Source: Neoscytalidium dimidiatum
Lineage: Eukaryota; Ascomycota; Dothideomycetes; Botryosphaeriales; Botryosphaeriaceae
Reading direction: 5' to 3'
NCBI GenBank assembly: GCA_037367355.1
Contig: CM074697.1
Span: 186,001-250,000, forward strand
DNA length: 64,000 nt
In this document: positions 51,910 to 63,304 of the stretch, piece by piece
How the letters are laid out: each line of letters starts with the position of its first letter
Position numbering within the stretch: position 1 is the first letter of the stretch
Position numbers and translations under genes: made by a program
Notes under the pieces: generated by a model
The model's input: only the letters and a program-made list of their open reading frames with translations
Told to the model about the DNA's origin: nothing
The model's database searches: none

Positions 51910-54578
51910 TTCGGTGAGATGTGGCAACGGGACTGCGCGCCTTGCCGGGGAGGTCTGCAAATCCGGGGAAGATCTGGGGAAGGCAAATAGGCGGCCTGGA
52001 GGAAAAGCGGAGAAAGCTGTGGAGAAAGAGAGTCTGGGGAAGACCCGCTTTTTGAACAGAACACCATCCGCTCTTCAATTGATAACGGACGGCATCCTGC
52101 GGCGTCAAGGACCGGAGGGCGGGCGAGCCATTCCTGCTGTTTCCGCGTCATCCATTGCAGCGGACACGCCTCTCGCCATTACCGCTGTCTGAATCCTTGC
52201 TCCTTTGTCTGAGCGCGGCGGCGGGCTCAACATGCCAGCAGTGTGATTGGGGCGTTCTGGATCCCGCCGGATTGGAAGGACGGGGACGGGAGGATATTTC
52301 GGGAGTGAAAATGGCTGCGAGAGCGGCGCTGCTGGCGTCATGACCGCATTAAATCCGTCCACTCCGGTGCGCCTCGCGGAGCTTGACGTCCGCGGAGGCA
52401 GAGCTTGCGAAGCTTGGTCGGACGAAGAGAAAGGGGCGATTGGTGCGGAAGGCGGGTCGAGTGGCGGGTGAGTGCTTGAGCGGGTGGGCCTAGCTGCATC
52501 TACCCCGCGCGGGAGGTGTGCTGGGCTCTAGTGCCTCGGCATCCTGGGATCCAGGCTAACGCGAAGGGGAATGTGGATGATGGATGGGGGGCTGGACTGG
52601 AAACGCGGAGATGAGACAGTGCGAAGCGTGCGTGCGGGCGACCGGCAGTTGCTGCGCGGCCGCTACGTACAGTACAATACAGCTGCGGTGCAGCATAATT
52701 AGACCCACGAACGACACTCGGCATACCGAGCTGTAGTAGTCGTCTGGACGTAAAGAGGTAAACTATTGTGCTTTACGTCTGCGTCAGGATGACTGCTTCC
52801 ACTGCCCTCAGACAGTTACAAAGTTCCGCCATTGTTGTTGTAATACCGGAAACAAGCGGTCGTCCGCGGTCCGCGCGATTGGTTGTATCGTCTCTCTCAC
52901 CGAAAACACTCCGAAAGTCAATGTCACTCGTGTTTCTTCGACTTTCCGTGCCTTCCCGCCCACCCCATCCTTTCCACCTTTCCCAAGCCCCCCAGCTCTT
53001 GGGTCTTTGCTCTGATGAAGTCGTGAATCCTCGCAGCCACAAACAAACTCCTAGCCAATCCAATGCCGTTTTTTGTTCTCCTTCTTCTCCATCCCATGCC
53101 GTAGTATCTTTGGAAAACGTTGACCCCTCTGTGGAACGCCGTAGCCTATATCCTCAAACGCAGTCTAGCTCCGTCTGAAGAAGGATAGAGACCCACCCGG
53201 CTATTTCCTCATTGGCCCTTCTTCTGTGATTTCGGCACCTTTCTCCGTCGTTCTGTTGTCTCTACACCCTTCTCCTTCTCCTCCCTGACCATGCTCTCAG
53301 TCTCTAATCTCGCCTAGCGGTGTTCCACTCCTACGTGCAAGACCTCTCTCATTAAGCATCGGCCACGGTTACGTGATCTCCAGATGATCGCAGCTGAGCG
53401 CTTTTACATGATGCCTGCTGGATGGAACAACTCGCCCAAGGTCTGACATGAAACGATCAGTACAGTCCGCAACCTCAGATATGTTTGCCAGAATCTTCAT
53501 GCCATGAGGAGGGCTCGGAAAGCTTACAACGGAGTTAACACCGAGAAAGTTGTGTGCTGTCGCACAGAACCTGAGGTGGAGAATGAAAGTAGTAGACGAA
53601 TATCTGCGATGCTAGTCGGCGAGCGACCCAAGAGGCTTTGCGCCAGTGAAGGCGAGTTTACTTTGGAAGACCGGTTGGATGCGGCACAAAGCGGCACCTA
53701 GTGGCAATGCTCCTGCAGCATCTGTTCTTACGTTTGTGCGAAAGGGCCTTTGTCATCATGGAGCCGAGGCATTGATAAAGCTTGCTGGCTGGGTGGGGTG
53801 CCGGGGGAAGGTCGGCAGGCGCAAGGCATGGAGCGCGTTCGCAAAGGACGTTCAACGTTGGAGCCGCATCGCACTGCGCCTACGCCAGGCCCCACCCGCA
53901 CTCACCGTTGGCACTTCAGTCTTTCAAACGCTTTCGTTCTACTAGGCGAGCTCGCCCTGCTCTCCAGCTTGACTATGGTCTGAATCTGCGGCACATGCGC
54001 ATCATGCCACATCGTTAGCTCTTGAATCTATGATGATATACGGAGAGGAAAGGAAATGCCTTGGGTATAGTAGTTCGCTCTTCCACAGCTGCAGCAACCA
54101 CCAAGCAATTTCGGCAGATAGGGAAAAATCTCGTACACCCTGTGCTATACGATTAGAGTATAGTCTCTTTCAGGCTCACACGGCCATGAATAGTACCAGA
54201 AATTACTGACGTGAACAGTCAGGGATATACAACAGCAGCCGCAATCTTGTAATCTTCAGCGCATCTTTCCGTTGATCTATGTACTTGATGCCTTTTTGCC
54301 AGCCATTATCACCAACATTGTGGATCTCGCTGTTTCAAAAAGGGAGTATGCTTAAACAATTTAGCAGTGTCCTTATTTTATCCTCGACCCTTTTTGCCCA
54401 TCTTTAGATGCAGTATATCCATCTATTTCATCAAATTTCCGACTGAGAGCACAAGTGTTGTGCAATTACACCATCTCACACGATTTCCCCTGCCGCGGAA
54501 AGCTTCCTGAATTGGAATTCACGAGTCCCACTATTACATTCTCAGCGGCCAATTATCGTCCATATGCTTTGACACGAA
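51910..54578. other. 2.7-kb gene-poor intergenic region with hairpin copy 4
   Basis: No supported gene. Contains the fourth hairpin element (52733-52806). Frames at 52768-53178 and 53504-54018 have no recognisable domain. The region beyond 54,000 is AT-richer. Confidence 0.5.
52733..52806 (+). repeat. Dispersed imperfect-palindrome element, copy 4
   Basis: Left arm GTAGTAGTCGTCTGGACGTA and right region TTACGTCTGCGTCAGGATGA followed by the shared tail GACTGCTTCCACTGCC. Core AGTCGTCTGGACG pairs with the complement of CGTCAGGATGACT at 10 of 13 positions. Confidence 0.55.
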
Positions 54579-55861
54579 TTAGTGGATGACCTCCGGCTGG
54601 CCTTGGTCCAGCTGTAGCTTTTGTTGAAGATATGCCACCACAGGGTCCAAGTCATGGATGCTCGTGTTGTAACACTGGACAAACTGGACCCTGTGCAAGC
54701 TGTCCTTATGGTTCCCAAAGAATTCCTGCAGAGCCTGCACGCGAAAGAACATATCGATCATGGTGAAGTCCTGAAGGTGATGCAAGCGGAGCGCGTGGAA
54801 GATAGACTCGAAGCCGACGCAGAAAGGTCCTGTCATCACCAACATGCCAGGCGAAGACCCCAACGCCAAGCTAGTGATGTTTGAGGCACACTGAAGGATG
54901 CGGGGGATCCTATTGTACTTACGCTCCACTAGTATTGTTCTCTTTAGCCAACTTGTTCCTCAGATATGAGTAAAGGCCTGTAGACTCACGGTTTAGTTGC
55001 AAAGGGAAATAGACCCTTAACTGCCGCAGACGCGTCAGCCCCCGGATCTCTGGCACCGGCATTGGCTCCCTTCGCTCGTCAGGCTCATCAGGATAGAGAG
55101 GATGGCGGTTCTCAATGAGACTATTCCGGCTATCTATGATCGTAAATTGATCTAGATGAAGTCTCGCGATAGCCAGAGCCGAGGTAAGCTTGTTCAGAGA
55201 CCAGTTGGATAATGGATAGAACTCCTGGCCAATAAGAGAAGATTGCTGAAACAGGTCGTCGGTCGGGTCCAAAACATCCTTGAGCTTGATTTTCTTGAGG
55301 CTCTTCAAATTGGAAAGACACCCGGCGAGCTTGTGTTCAAAGTAAGAGGTCTCCACAGCCGTAGTCTTCTGGTATTTGGCATCGTATACAGTAGAAGAAC
55401 GATCGTTCTTGACGCCTCTGAGGTGAAAATAACGATACTCATTCTCCGCGCAGTCGACAGCGATCAGAGTCAAGCTCGTAATCTTGGCCGAGAAGCAGGA
55501 CCTGGAAAAGTCGAAGAGCTTCATAAGACCTTTGGCTGAGAAGCTTACCGTGAGTTCTCCAGGAGGGAAAATCCGAAGAAGCTCTGGCTGTACCACTGCC
55601 ATGATGTGCTTGCACGTCTGGCGTAGTGCGCAGATCGCCGGGATATCTAGAAACTCCACCACGGTCAAGACTAACTCGACGGGAAGCCTTCCAATGCGTG
55701 TAAGGTGTCCAGGTAATGGACTAAGGCCCAGGCCATCGTGGCCGATATGGTCAGAATATGAATAAGATTCTCAAGTCCTTCCTGAGAACTTACGAGGTTT
55801 CCGATGCAGTGCTTGCCGCCGAAACGCTCGGGCACTGGCCGAGCAGCAAAGACTTTGGCAT
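54579..55861 (-). CDS. F-box protein
   Basis: Exons 55861-55794, 55720-54990 and 54928-54579, 382 aa, in phase. The F-box is SPLPGHLTRIGRLPVELVLT then VVEFLDIPAICALRQTCKHI (residues about 23-62); its first part spans intron 1, which supports that splice. The rest is irregular with leucine-rich stretches (LKSLKKIKLKDVLDP, ITSLALGSSPGM, HHLQDFTMIDMFF), typical of the poorly conserved fungal F-box proteins. Intron 2 (61 nt, GTGAGT...ACTAG) removes an in-frame stop and restores LQLNLERKYNRIPRIL. Family knowledge: F-box proteins recruit substrates to SCF ubiquitin ligases through Skp1; the substrate is unknown. Confidence 0.82.
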
Positions 55862-56221
55862 GACTGATTAGCAGGAGGTAACTGCAGTGATGGCGTACGC
55901 AGATGTTGGTGGAAGGCGCAAAAGCGAAGACCTTGGATAACCTGTTGTGACAAGCGCGGGCGGTCGCAGACTGCAGTGGTGATTGAGCGCTCCGAGCACG
56001 TATGCCCGCGCTGGATTCTGTGACAGTTAGAGGGTCAGAAAGCGGATGCGAAAGTTGCAGTCCGAACTTTCAAAGTGCAGGCGTAAAAAAGGGCCACTGC
56101 GAGCAGAAAAAGGCCCGCTCTGATCTACCTGCTTGCACTCACTGCGATTGTATGCGCAGTTCCAATTCTGACTCGATCCGCTCTGCTGTCCGTAATACAG
56201 AACGATTCTATTCCGATCGAA

Positions 56222-56315
56222 TAGCGCACTCCAATCAATGGACGAATTGCAGGGTATTTCTGACATTTTAGCGCACTCCAATCAATGGACGAATTGCAGG
56301 GTATTTCTGACATTT
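56222..56315 (+). repeat. 47-bp exact tandem duplication
   Basis: The unit starting TAGCGCACTCCAATCAATGG runs 56222-56268 and is repeated without change at 56269-56315. Identity suggests a recent slippage or repair event. Confidence 0.95.
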
Positions 56316-57175
56316 ACGAAAAAAAAAAAAGAAAAAACGCATGGAACTAACCCGGCTTAGCGTCATATTGGATATCCAGTAAAGGTTACATGCAGAAGGA
56401 ATTGCACCAGCAGGGGTTTCCGTAACCCTGTGTTACGGAAATACCTTGCCTGTCTGACATGCCTGTTCACCCAAAGCCGCCCATCACTAACGCCATATAC
56501 TCTCTTTTCCCATGAAAGGAATTCCACCTAATTTCGACTTTGAGGAAACTCTCCTCTCCATACCATATATTGCACCTCGATCTGTCTCGGGAAATCCCGT
56601 AACTTTCTCGGTATAGTCGCTGTGTCGGCACACAATTTCTTGTAGAAAAATAAGGTCGGCTATAGGCTCGGAAGGCGGCGGGCTGTATTCTCTCCTTTGC
56701 CTATTCCCATGCACGGACAGCTCGCCCACATTACCTAACGTCTTCACCCGACGTACCGGCCTTAGGAGGGGCTGACCAGGAACGGAGATTAGAAGCAATT
56801 ATCCTCTATTACGTGAACAGAATGCTGTGATATACCCTCCTTCTCAAATTGGCAGAGTTTCCACTCACATGGACTCCCGTTGTTCTCATATAGATTTGAA
56901 ATGCAGCTCTTATGAAATAAGTATAGCCTTAGAAAATCCTTCATCTAGTTGATGTCATATATATCATGCCTTTGAGCTCCAAAGACACCAGCGATTCAAT
57001 GCGAGAGTGGCAAGGTGGTTTTCTAACTCCCATGAAATACTAAACTACATTTGATTCAGGCATTCGACAGCAAAATTTCAGGTGCATCTGCAGATGTCGC
57101 TATTACACAGAATTGTCTTTGAGAGCATTCAGATGAACTGAAGGAACGCAATTAAGTATACCCTTCTTTGGCTGA

Positions 57176-57487
57176 ATGTTCGAGGTATCCAAGTGCAGCG
57201 CGGACAATGCGAAAACTGATTGTAAGGCCATTAGAAACGATTCTCTTCAAGGCGTTTTGGTGGAGCCATCAGCTGGTTATAAGCTCAGAGGATGTTTTGA
57301 GGGGGAGTATCGGAGATGGAGTGTCTTAGAATGTACAAAATACGTGGTACAGCTCTACAGTTGCGAACTAAGCACCAAATATCTCTATTTTAATAGATTC
57401 AAGGATGGATCCTCTTACAACTTGATGTTCTCCTACGAAAAAGACAAGAGATATGTAGCACCTCTGCATAAGGAAAGATCTCCTTGA
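57176..57487 (+). CDS. Possible small protein, 103 aa, doubtful
   Basis: Open frame starting MFEVSKCSADNAKTDC with five cysteines and ending HKERSP. It lies in AT-rich DNA where stop codons should be frequent, so its length is mildly notable. No signal peptide, intron or recognised domain. It may be a remnant rather than a gene. Confidence 0.25.
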   Translation: MFEVSKCSADNAKTDCKAIRNDSLQGVLVEPSAGYKLRGCFEGEYRRWSVLECTKYVVQLYSCELSTKYLYFNRFKDGSSYNLMFSYEKDKRYVAPLHKERSP

Positions 57488-57587
57488 TATCAAGAAACAA
57501 ATTATACAAGAGTGTAGACACGTGACGTGAGTTCGTCAGCGATTATCAGCCCGTGAGAGCCTCTCAGAGGCGGTGTTAGAGCAGGTT

Positions 57588-57605
57588 AAGCTTCACGTGA
57601 AGCTT
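57588..57605. repeat. 18-bp perfect palindrome centred on CACGTG
   Basis: AAGCTTCACGTGAAGCTT. The centre is an E-box/bHLH-type hexamer, but no gene start is nearby, so a regulatory role is not supported. Confidence 0.6.
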
Positions 57606-58808
57606 TAAATCTTCTTGGCAAGATTTTTATAGTACGGGTAAAGGCTCGATCACATTGCTATAGTGGTCCAAGACTAAAAAGCAGAAAATTGGGAACATCA
57701 GCTTGGTGACTCTAGATACTATATAATGCTTGATAATTCTACAAGAGAAATTAGACCTATCGGCAAATTATAATTCATATGTACTTTGCGTTTTCTCATT
57801 TTTGATGGAGAAGATAAGGTGACAGTATTACTTCCATTCATCATCTGGTCTCGATGCTGTTAGATAGGAGAGAGTCCAACAAAGGGCAATTGCGAGTTCT
57901 CGAACGAACTATAGCCTATTCTGAATAGTTAAGCTGGGTTGTGCCTAATATGTTGGCCGATCGTGGCGGTTGAAGACTTACTCAGGACGTCTTGTAGCAT
58001 GTGCTAGGAAACTTTACGATGTGAGTCATGAGCCATAAGCTCCATGTATTAACCGACTCACAAAAAATAAATTAATTAAAAAAGAGGTAAATTAAACATG
58101 TGACGTATAGATAACCGTGCTAGGGCGTCCGCCAAGTCTATTTGGCGCTGCCGGAGGCGTATCTCCGACCTGCGCGCCCCCGCGAAATTCCTATTCAGGT
58201 TAGAATAGGTTCCTCCCGGGCTGTGCGCATGCAATTCTAAAATTGAGTGAAGGAGAGCGTTGCAAGATTGAATATCATCCAGTTCCTCTGTTGGAGAGTC
58301 TATGCGTTGAACAGGGATAAGACACAAGAACTTGAATACGATAAAAAAAAATGGAAAAATAAAGTGATGGAAAGTCCCACGGACGAATATTGCCAAAATA
58401 TCCTGTGCATTCTTGGTAGAAAAGAGGACGAGATAGAAAAAAAAAAAGGGAAATACAGGTGTTGTTTAACGGATTATACGCTAAAAAATATTGCTTGCTA
58501 GGACTCGGTTTCGTTTCGGATCCGGCAATCAACACCCTCACACCTTATCTTGCAGAATGATTACTTGACAGCGTAAGTCCGAAATAAAGTGATGCGAAAA
58601 CTTGATTTATACTTTCTGCGGTAGGTATCAGCATTGTGGTACGCTGATGCCCCGCTTCCGCACGGCACGGCAAGCCGCGAGCTTCCGACTAGGCAGCAGT
58701 TATTTGTGCTAGTACTCACTGCGCATAGCGTTTCGCCATTCGATCTATATATTGTACCGTGCACCCTCGCCAATTCCGCCCTTCTGGTTTTCCACCCATC
58801 GCGACATC

Positions 58809-59810
58809 ATGCCATCATTCAGCTCCGTGACCGACCAGTCTTTCCGCATCCCGGCCCCAACACTCACGGAGAAGAATCTCCCCAACCAAGCCGGCCGCGT
58901 CTTCATTGTCACGGGTGGCTATGCGGGTGTCGGCCTGGAGCTCGCCCGCATCCTCTACTCCCACGATGGCACCGTCTACATAGCCGGACGCTCGCAGGAA
59001 AAGGCGTCCGCCGCAATCGCCTCCATTCGCGACGCCTTCCCCGCCTCCAAGGGCCGCCTCGAATTCCTCTCCGTCGACCTCGCCGACCTGAAAACCGTCA
59101 AGCCGGCCGCGGAGGCCTTCCTCGCCCGCGAATCGCGCCTGGACGTCCTGACCAACAACGCAGGCGTCATGACGCCGCCGAAGGGCTCCAAGTCCGCGCA
59201 GGGCTACGAGCTGCAGATGGGCACCAACGTGCTGGGCCACTTCCTCCTCACGCAGCTGCTGCTGCCGCTCCTGCGCAAGACGGCCCAGTCCGCGCCGCCC
59301 GGCAGCGTGCGCGTCACCTGGGCCGCGTCGCTGGCCGTCGACCTGCTGTCGCCCCACGGCGGCGTCGCCTTCGACGAGAAGACCGGCGCGCCCGTCGTGC
59401 ACGCCGACCAGAACAAGAACTACGGCCAGTCGAAGGCGGCGAACACGTTCCTCGCCGCCGAGTTGGCGCGCCGCGTGCCGTTCGCCGAGGCAAAGATCAT
59501 CACTAATTCGTGGAATCCGGGGAACTTGCGGTCGGAGCTGCAGCGGCATCAGGGGTGGCTGTTGAAGAAGACGATTGATCTTGTGCTGCTGCATGACCCG
59601 ATCTACGGCGCGTATACGGAGCTGTTTGCCGGGTGGGCGGACGAGGCAGGGAAGGAGGAGAATAATGGAAAATACATTGCGCCGTGGGGTCGCTTTCACA
59701 GCAACCGAAAGGATGTTGAGGATGGGTTTAAGACGAAGGAGGAAGGCGGGACGGGTGCTGCGGCAAAATTGTGGGAGTGGTGTGAGAAAGAGACGCGCGC
59801 GTTTGCCTAG
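58809..59810 (+). CDS. Short-chain dehydrogenase/reductase
   Basis: 333 aa from MPSFSSVTDQ; an in-frame Met at 58752 would add 19 residues but lacks family support. Rossmann-fold motifs are in order: cofactor site FIVTGGYAGVGLELA (TGxxxGxG), VYIAGRS, the NNAGVM motif, GTNVLGHFLLT, the Ser region VTWAAS and catalytic YGQSK. This is the order of classical SDRs related to retinol-dehydrogenase/WW-oxidoreductase-like fungal enzymes. Reaction: NAD(P)-dependent oxidoreduction of an alcohol or ketone; the substrate is unknown. The Arg after the second strand (GRS) suggests NADP preference. No targeting signal seen. Confidence 0.9.
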   Translation: MPSFSSVTDQSFRIPAPTLTEKNLPNQAGRVFIVTGGYAGVGLELARILYSHDGTVYIAGRSQEKASAAIASIRDAFPASKGRLEFLSVDLADLKTVKPAAEAFLARESRLDVLTNNAGVMTPPKGSKSAQGYELQMGTNVLGHFLLTQLLLPLLRKTAQSAPPGSVRVTWAASLAVDLLSPHGGVAFDEKTGAPVVHADQNKNYGQSKAANTFLAAELARRVPFAEAKIITNSWNPGNLRSELQRHQGWLLKKTIDLVLLHDPIYGAYTELFAGWADEAGKEENNGKYIAPWGRFHSNRKDVEDGFKTKEEGGTGAAAKLWEWCEKETRAFA

Positions 59811-60473
59811 CGCGTGACTGCGATGTTGTCAAACGAGTTATGTAAGCGGAGAAGGTGCGTGGCGGGAAACTGCTCGAGTCCCAATAACGCTGACTGATTA
59901 GGTCGACTTGGAACGGGTCAGGGACTGGAAAATGGTCTACACCATTGCCTTGTTTTCCGTGGTCGCTAATTGAAATACGTCGGTGCTCTTTCGTTGAACA
60001 ACGCGATTTGTAGGAATTTGTGTTTCATTTCAAGATGGTAGGTCGTCCATTCTGGAACATCAGCCCAGGAGGAACAAGATCTGCATTCTATTGGTTGTCA
60101 GCCAGTCAAGGGTCTTTGCTTCTACGGATCACTCAATATTATTTCCCAAGCGCCGTCGTGCGGGACCCACAAGGGTCCGCCTATCTCACAGTGTGTTCTC
60201 TTTTATATGCTTCAATCAATGCACCCGTGCCTACTTACCCATCATATCTATCCTCCTCTCTCCCTTACAATCTCTATATGGCTGCGAAAAACCATGTGCT
60301 GTATTGGTATGTGGTATGATCGGTGGAAGAGGCAGCGATCAGACTATCAACCAAACCGCCCCCTGCCCTATCGACCACGCCGCTACCGGCCAAGCTATCC
60401 GTCGAGCTATCCATCCACCACCCAATTAAACAATTTACCACCTCCTACAGAGGCACGACCTCATTCACTCACC
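59811..60473. other. Intergenic between SDR and F-box-like gene
   Basis: Probably SDR 3' end and promoter of the next gene. CT-rich tracts precede the start at 60474. No other feature seen. Confidence 0.55.
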
Positions 60474-61687
60474 ATGGCGAATGGGAACGTAGTTGAGGCG
60501 CCATATTGCCCAAAGGTCACGGCGGAGACAACAAACACCCCACTGTTCCCAAAGAGGAAGTTCGATACGCTACCCCCGGAAATGGTTTGCGCCACCACAG
60601 AATACCTCGATCTGGAGTCATTTTGCAGTCTTAGGAAGGCATCCGGCATTGTGGCGCAAAAGTCAGAGTCTGTCTTCTTCAGAAAGTTCCGCATCTCCAA
60701 GACGTTACCCTTGACCTCCGCCTCCTTCTCGCAGCTTCAGAACATGATAGGATCTTCTGAGTTAGGAAGCGTGATGAAAAAGTTGGAATATTTGACATTC
60801 GTCGCTAATGCTCATCATATGGACGATCTTGTCGATACACTCGGAGCCATAGGGGTTGAGTGCCCCCTATCATCAGATAACACGACTTTCTTCCACGACT
60901 GCCAACAGTATGGAGCCGACAAGGTCGCGGAGCTGATCTTTGACAAACTTCCGAAGCTGAGGAGCATCAACTTCGTGCACGAGACATACGACCATGCGAC
61001 TGAAAAGGGCTCGGTGGATATTCCGCGTGACCAGGCGCCATGTTGGATCTACGAGAACGTGGCTGAACTTGTCACGCCGCTGATGACGAATCCAGAGAGA
61101 TACACACCTCTTGGGTGCTGGATGATTGGCTTCCTTCTTGAAGCCATCTCGAAGAGCTCGCTGAAACTTGACGCTCTCTCACTCGCTCACTTCTTCCCTC
61201 TCCGCCCCAACATCCTGACCAACGACATTCCTCAAAGCCAGCCATATCACCAGCCCTTTCAACATCTCAAAACGCTCCAAATCCGCCTACGCGACCTCAA
61301 GCACACTAGTACGCACCCACAACCCCCGATCCCCTCAATCTCACACTAATCAAGCAAACAAGGATCTGGCACCGTGACCGCCACCGTCTTCGACCAGATG
61401 CGCAACTCCTGGCACATTCCAGCCATCGCCGCCGCAGCGACGAACCTACGCACCCTGCACCTCTCCTGCTCCGCCTTCGGTGACCAGGGCGACTTCATGC
61501 GCCAGTGGGCCCGCGGCATGGACGCCCCGCACCTCGAAGAACTCCACCTCGACAAGATCGACATCGGCCACGCGACCCTCCGCTCCATCCTCCGCCGCTC
61601 GCCCAACGTGCACCACCTCGCGGTCACGGAGGTCGCCCTCTACGGCGGAAGCTGGGCCACCGCGCTCGCCGAGCTGCGCGACCGCCC

Positions 61688-61729
<42 letters not shown>

Positions 61730-62063
61730 ACCCGCGGACCTGCCCCTCCTCCCCGCGCTGCGCAGCCTGGCCTTCAACCTGTGCGCCGAGGGCCCCGGTG
61801 GCCCCGGCGGCGGCGGCGGCGGCAGCCATCGCTACCTGCACGTGCACTGGGAGGACTACGACGAGCCGCGGAAGACGGGCCTGACGCGCAAGCCGTGGCA
61901 CAACGGGCTGGTCGTCGCCGAGGGCCCGCGCTCCGAGATCATGGCTCGGCAGCGCATCGACTCGGGCTGGAGCTTCCCGGCGCTGCAGAAGGAGGTGCCG
62001 CTTCAGGAGGCGCTGGAGAGGCTGATCGCCGGCTTGTGCGATTGCGACTTGGGCAGTTTGTGA
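60474..62063 (+). CDS. F-box-like protein with polyglutamine tract
   Basis: Exons 60474-61308 and 61363-62063 (54-nt intron GTACGC...CAAG), 511 aa. Residues about 30-55 (KFDTLPPEMVCATTEYLDLE, SFCSLRKAS) are an F-box-like segment. The remainder has leucine-rich patterns in both halves (LKTLQIRLRDLKHTRSGTVT, NLRTLHLSCSAFGDQGDF, HLEELHLDKIDIGHATLRS). A run of 14 Gln and then six Gly interrupt the second half. Similar to many fungal F-box/LRR-like proteins; a specific substrate is unknown. Start chosen at the ATG just after a CT-rich leader; upstream in-frame ATGs (from 60207) give a low-complexity leader with no conservation. Confidence 0.8.
61689..61730 (+). repeat. CAG microsatellite, 14 Gln codons
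   Basis: 42 nt of CAG/CAA triplets in frame within the F-box-like gene; length is likely to vary between isolates. Confidence 0.95.
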
Positions 62064-62754
62064 GTGGCGCTGGCTACGATGTTTCGCTCTCGCGTGAATG
62101 GGAGATGTTCCCCCGGTGGGGGACTGTCTGAGTAAGAAGAGGTTCGACGTTGAGGATTATGACATACACGCGTTTACTTGTCTGTACTTCCACTTTGTGG
62201 GTTACTAGTCTGATCGCGGTAGTCGTTGAATTCGCCGTTCATGGTCAATTGAGCATGTAGCTTGTGCTAAAGATCTTGATTAACGCTACACCTTCTGGTT
62301 CCTTCATCAATCTGCTCGGATATTTTTTCTTCTTCGCTTGTATTCACGAATACGAGATCTCCAACGAGGATGCTTCGAGATAATGGTCGGTGACTAAAGG
62401 CTTGATCGTTAGCTCTTGGGCATTGGCCCTAAGATCTTGTGATATTGAATGATCCGCAGGTGATGATGAGATAATTGCTTACGCTCCATGTGCCAAATCT
62501 GCCTCATTGCGGCCTCAAGCGTGGTTTCTTCAATCGCCTGCTGTGGCGCGTACCTCCGGTGCTAGCGTAAATTGCAGCCGCACCAGGCCCGATTCGAGAC
62601 ACCATTATAAGAAAACATAGGACCAGGGGCTATCAATAATGCAAGTTCCTCATCTTCTGGGCAAACAGTGCGTGCTAGCTTTGGCACACCCGTGGGCGAC
62701 TCTCCATGCAACCCTTACTGCAGTACTCAAGCCCAACAGTCACCCTCAACAGCC
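62064..62754. other. Intergenic between F-box-like gene and 5S gene
   Basis: No supported gene; mixed sequence with no recognisable repeat or RNA. Confidence 0.55.
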
Positions 62755-62873
62755 ACGTACGACCACAGGCCGCAGAATACAACGGGTCCCGTCCGCTCCC
62801 CGATATTTAACCTGCGAACCGGTTGATTAGTACTCAAGTGGGTGACCATTGGGGAATCCCAACTGTTGTACGT
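62755..62873 (+). rRNA. 5S rRNA gene or slightly decayed copy
   Basis: 119 nt, matching the fungal 5S length. The 5' end ACGTACGAC pairs with the 3' end GTTGTACGT (helix I, one G-U). CCCGTCCGCTC and GGGTGACCA plus GAATCCC match the conserved loop and 3' blocks of ascomycete 5S RNAs. A T-rich stretch follows (62877-62887), as in a Pol III terminator. In filamentous ascomycetes 5S genes are commonly dispersed as single copies. The internal box A region reads TTTAACC where TTAAGCC is usual, so this may be a pseudogene or a minor variant. It lies 432 bp from the end of the Atg22-like gene. Confidence 0.78.
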
Positions 62874-63304
62874 CGCTTTTATTTTTTGCGCGTTTGATTT
62901 TTGGTCCGAGAGTGGGTCGGCCCACGCCGATTTTTAAGGTTCCGTACTTGTACCGAGATTGGCGCATGCGTGCGTTGGACGCAAGCAGAATACGAGCGGA
63001 AATCGCGACCGCTATCGGGCCGACAGATGGAGTGTACAGAACGGAAGTGTGGTTCGCAGTCCTTGCAAGCGATTGAATCATGAGCGGTCGGTTGAGAGAG
63101 GCCAAGGGTAAGATGGTGTTACCCGTCAGAGATTCTCGTTCGCGAAGGGCCGAGCTAGATCAATTGGGACGCAGGGACAATTCGATAAAGGGTAATGAGA
63201 GGAAAAGGTACGAAGGAAAACACTGAGAACTTAATAGATAACATACTCTCTATAAAAGGAGAACTGTCTTTCTACGATCATTAGGCTGCTAGGGCTGAGC
63301 AGAA
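62874..63304. other. Intergenic between 5S and Atg22-like gene
   Basis: Holds the 5S T-run terminator and a TATAAAAG box at about 63251-63258 (plus strand) without a following gene. Nothing else seen. Confidence 0.55.

Larger units (their letters stand above)
55862..58808. other. 2.9-kb AT-rich, gene-poor region
   Basis: Clearly AT-richer than most of the window. It contains a 47-bp exact tandem duplication (56222-56315), an 11-12 A run nearby, and an 18-bp palindrome (57588-57605). One 103-codon frame (57176-57487) is listed separately with low confidence. Confidence 0.6.

Noticed and set aside
61505..62131. 208-aa frame in the second exon of the F-box-like gene
   Set aside because: Shifted-phase GC shadow containing the CAG repeat read as Ala; the main frame keeps leucine-rich pattern.
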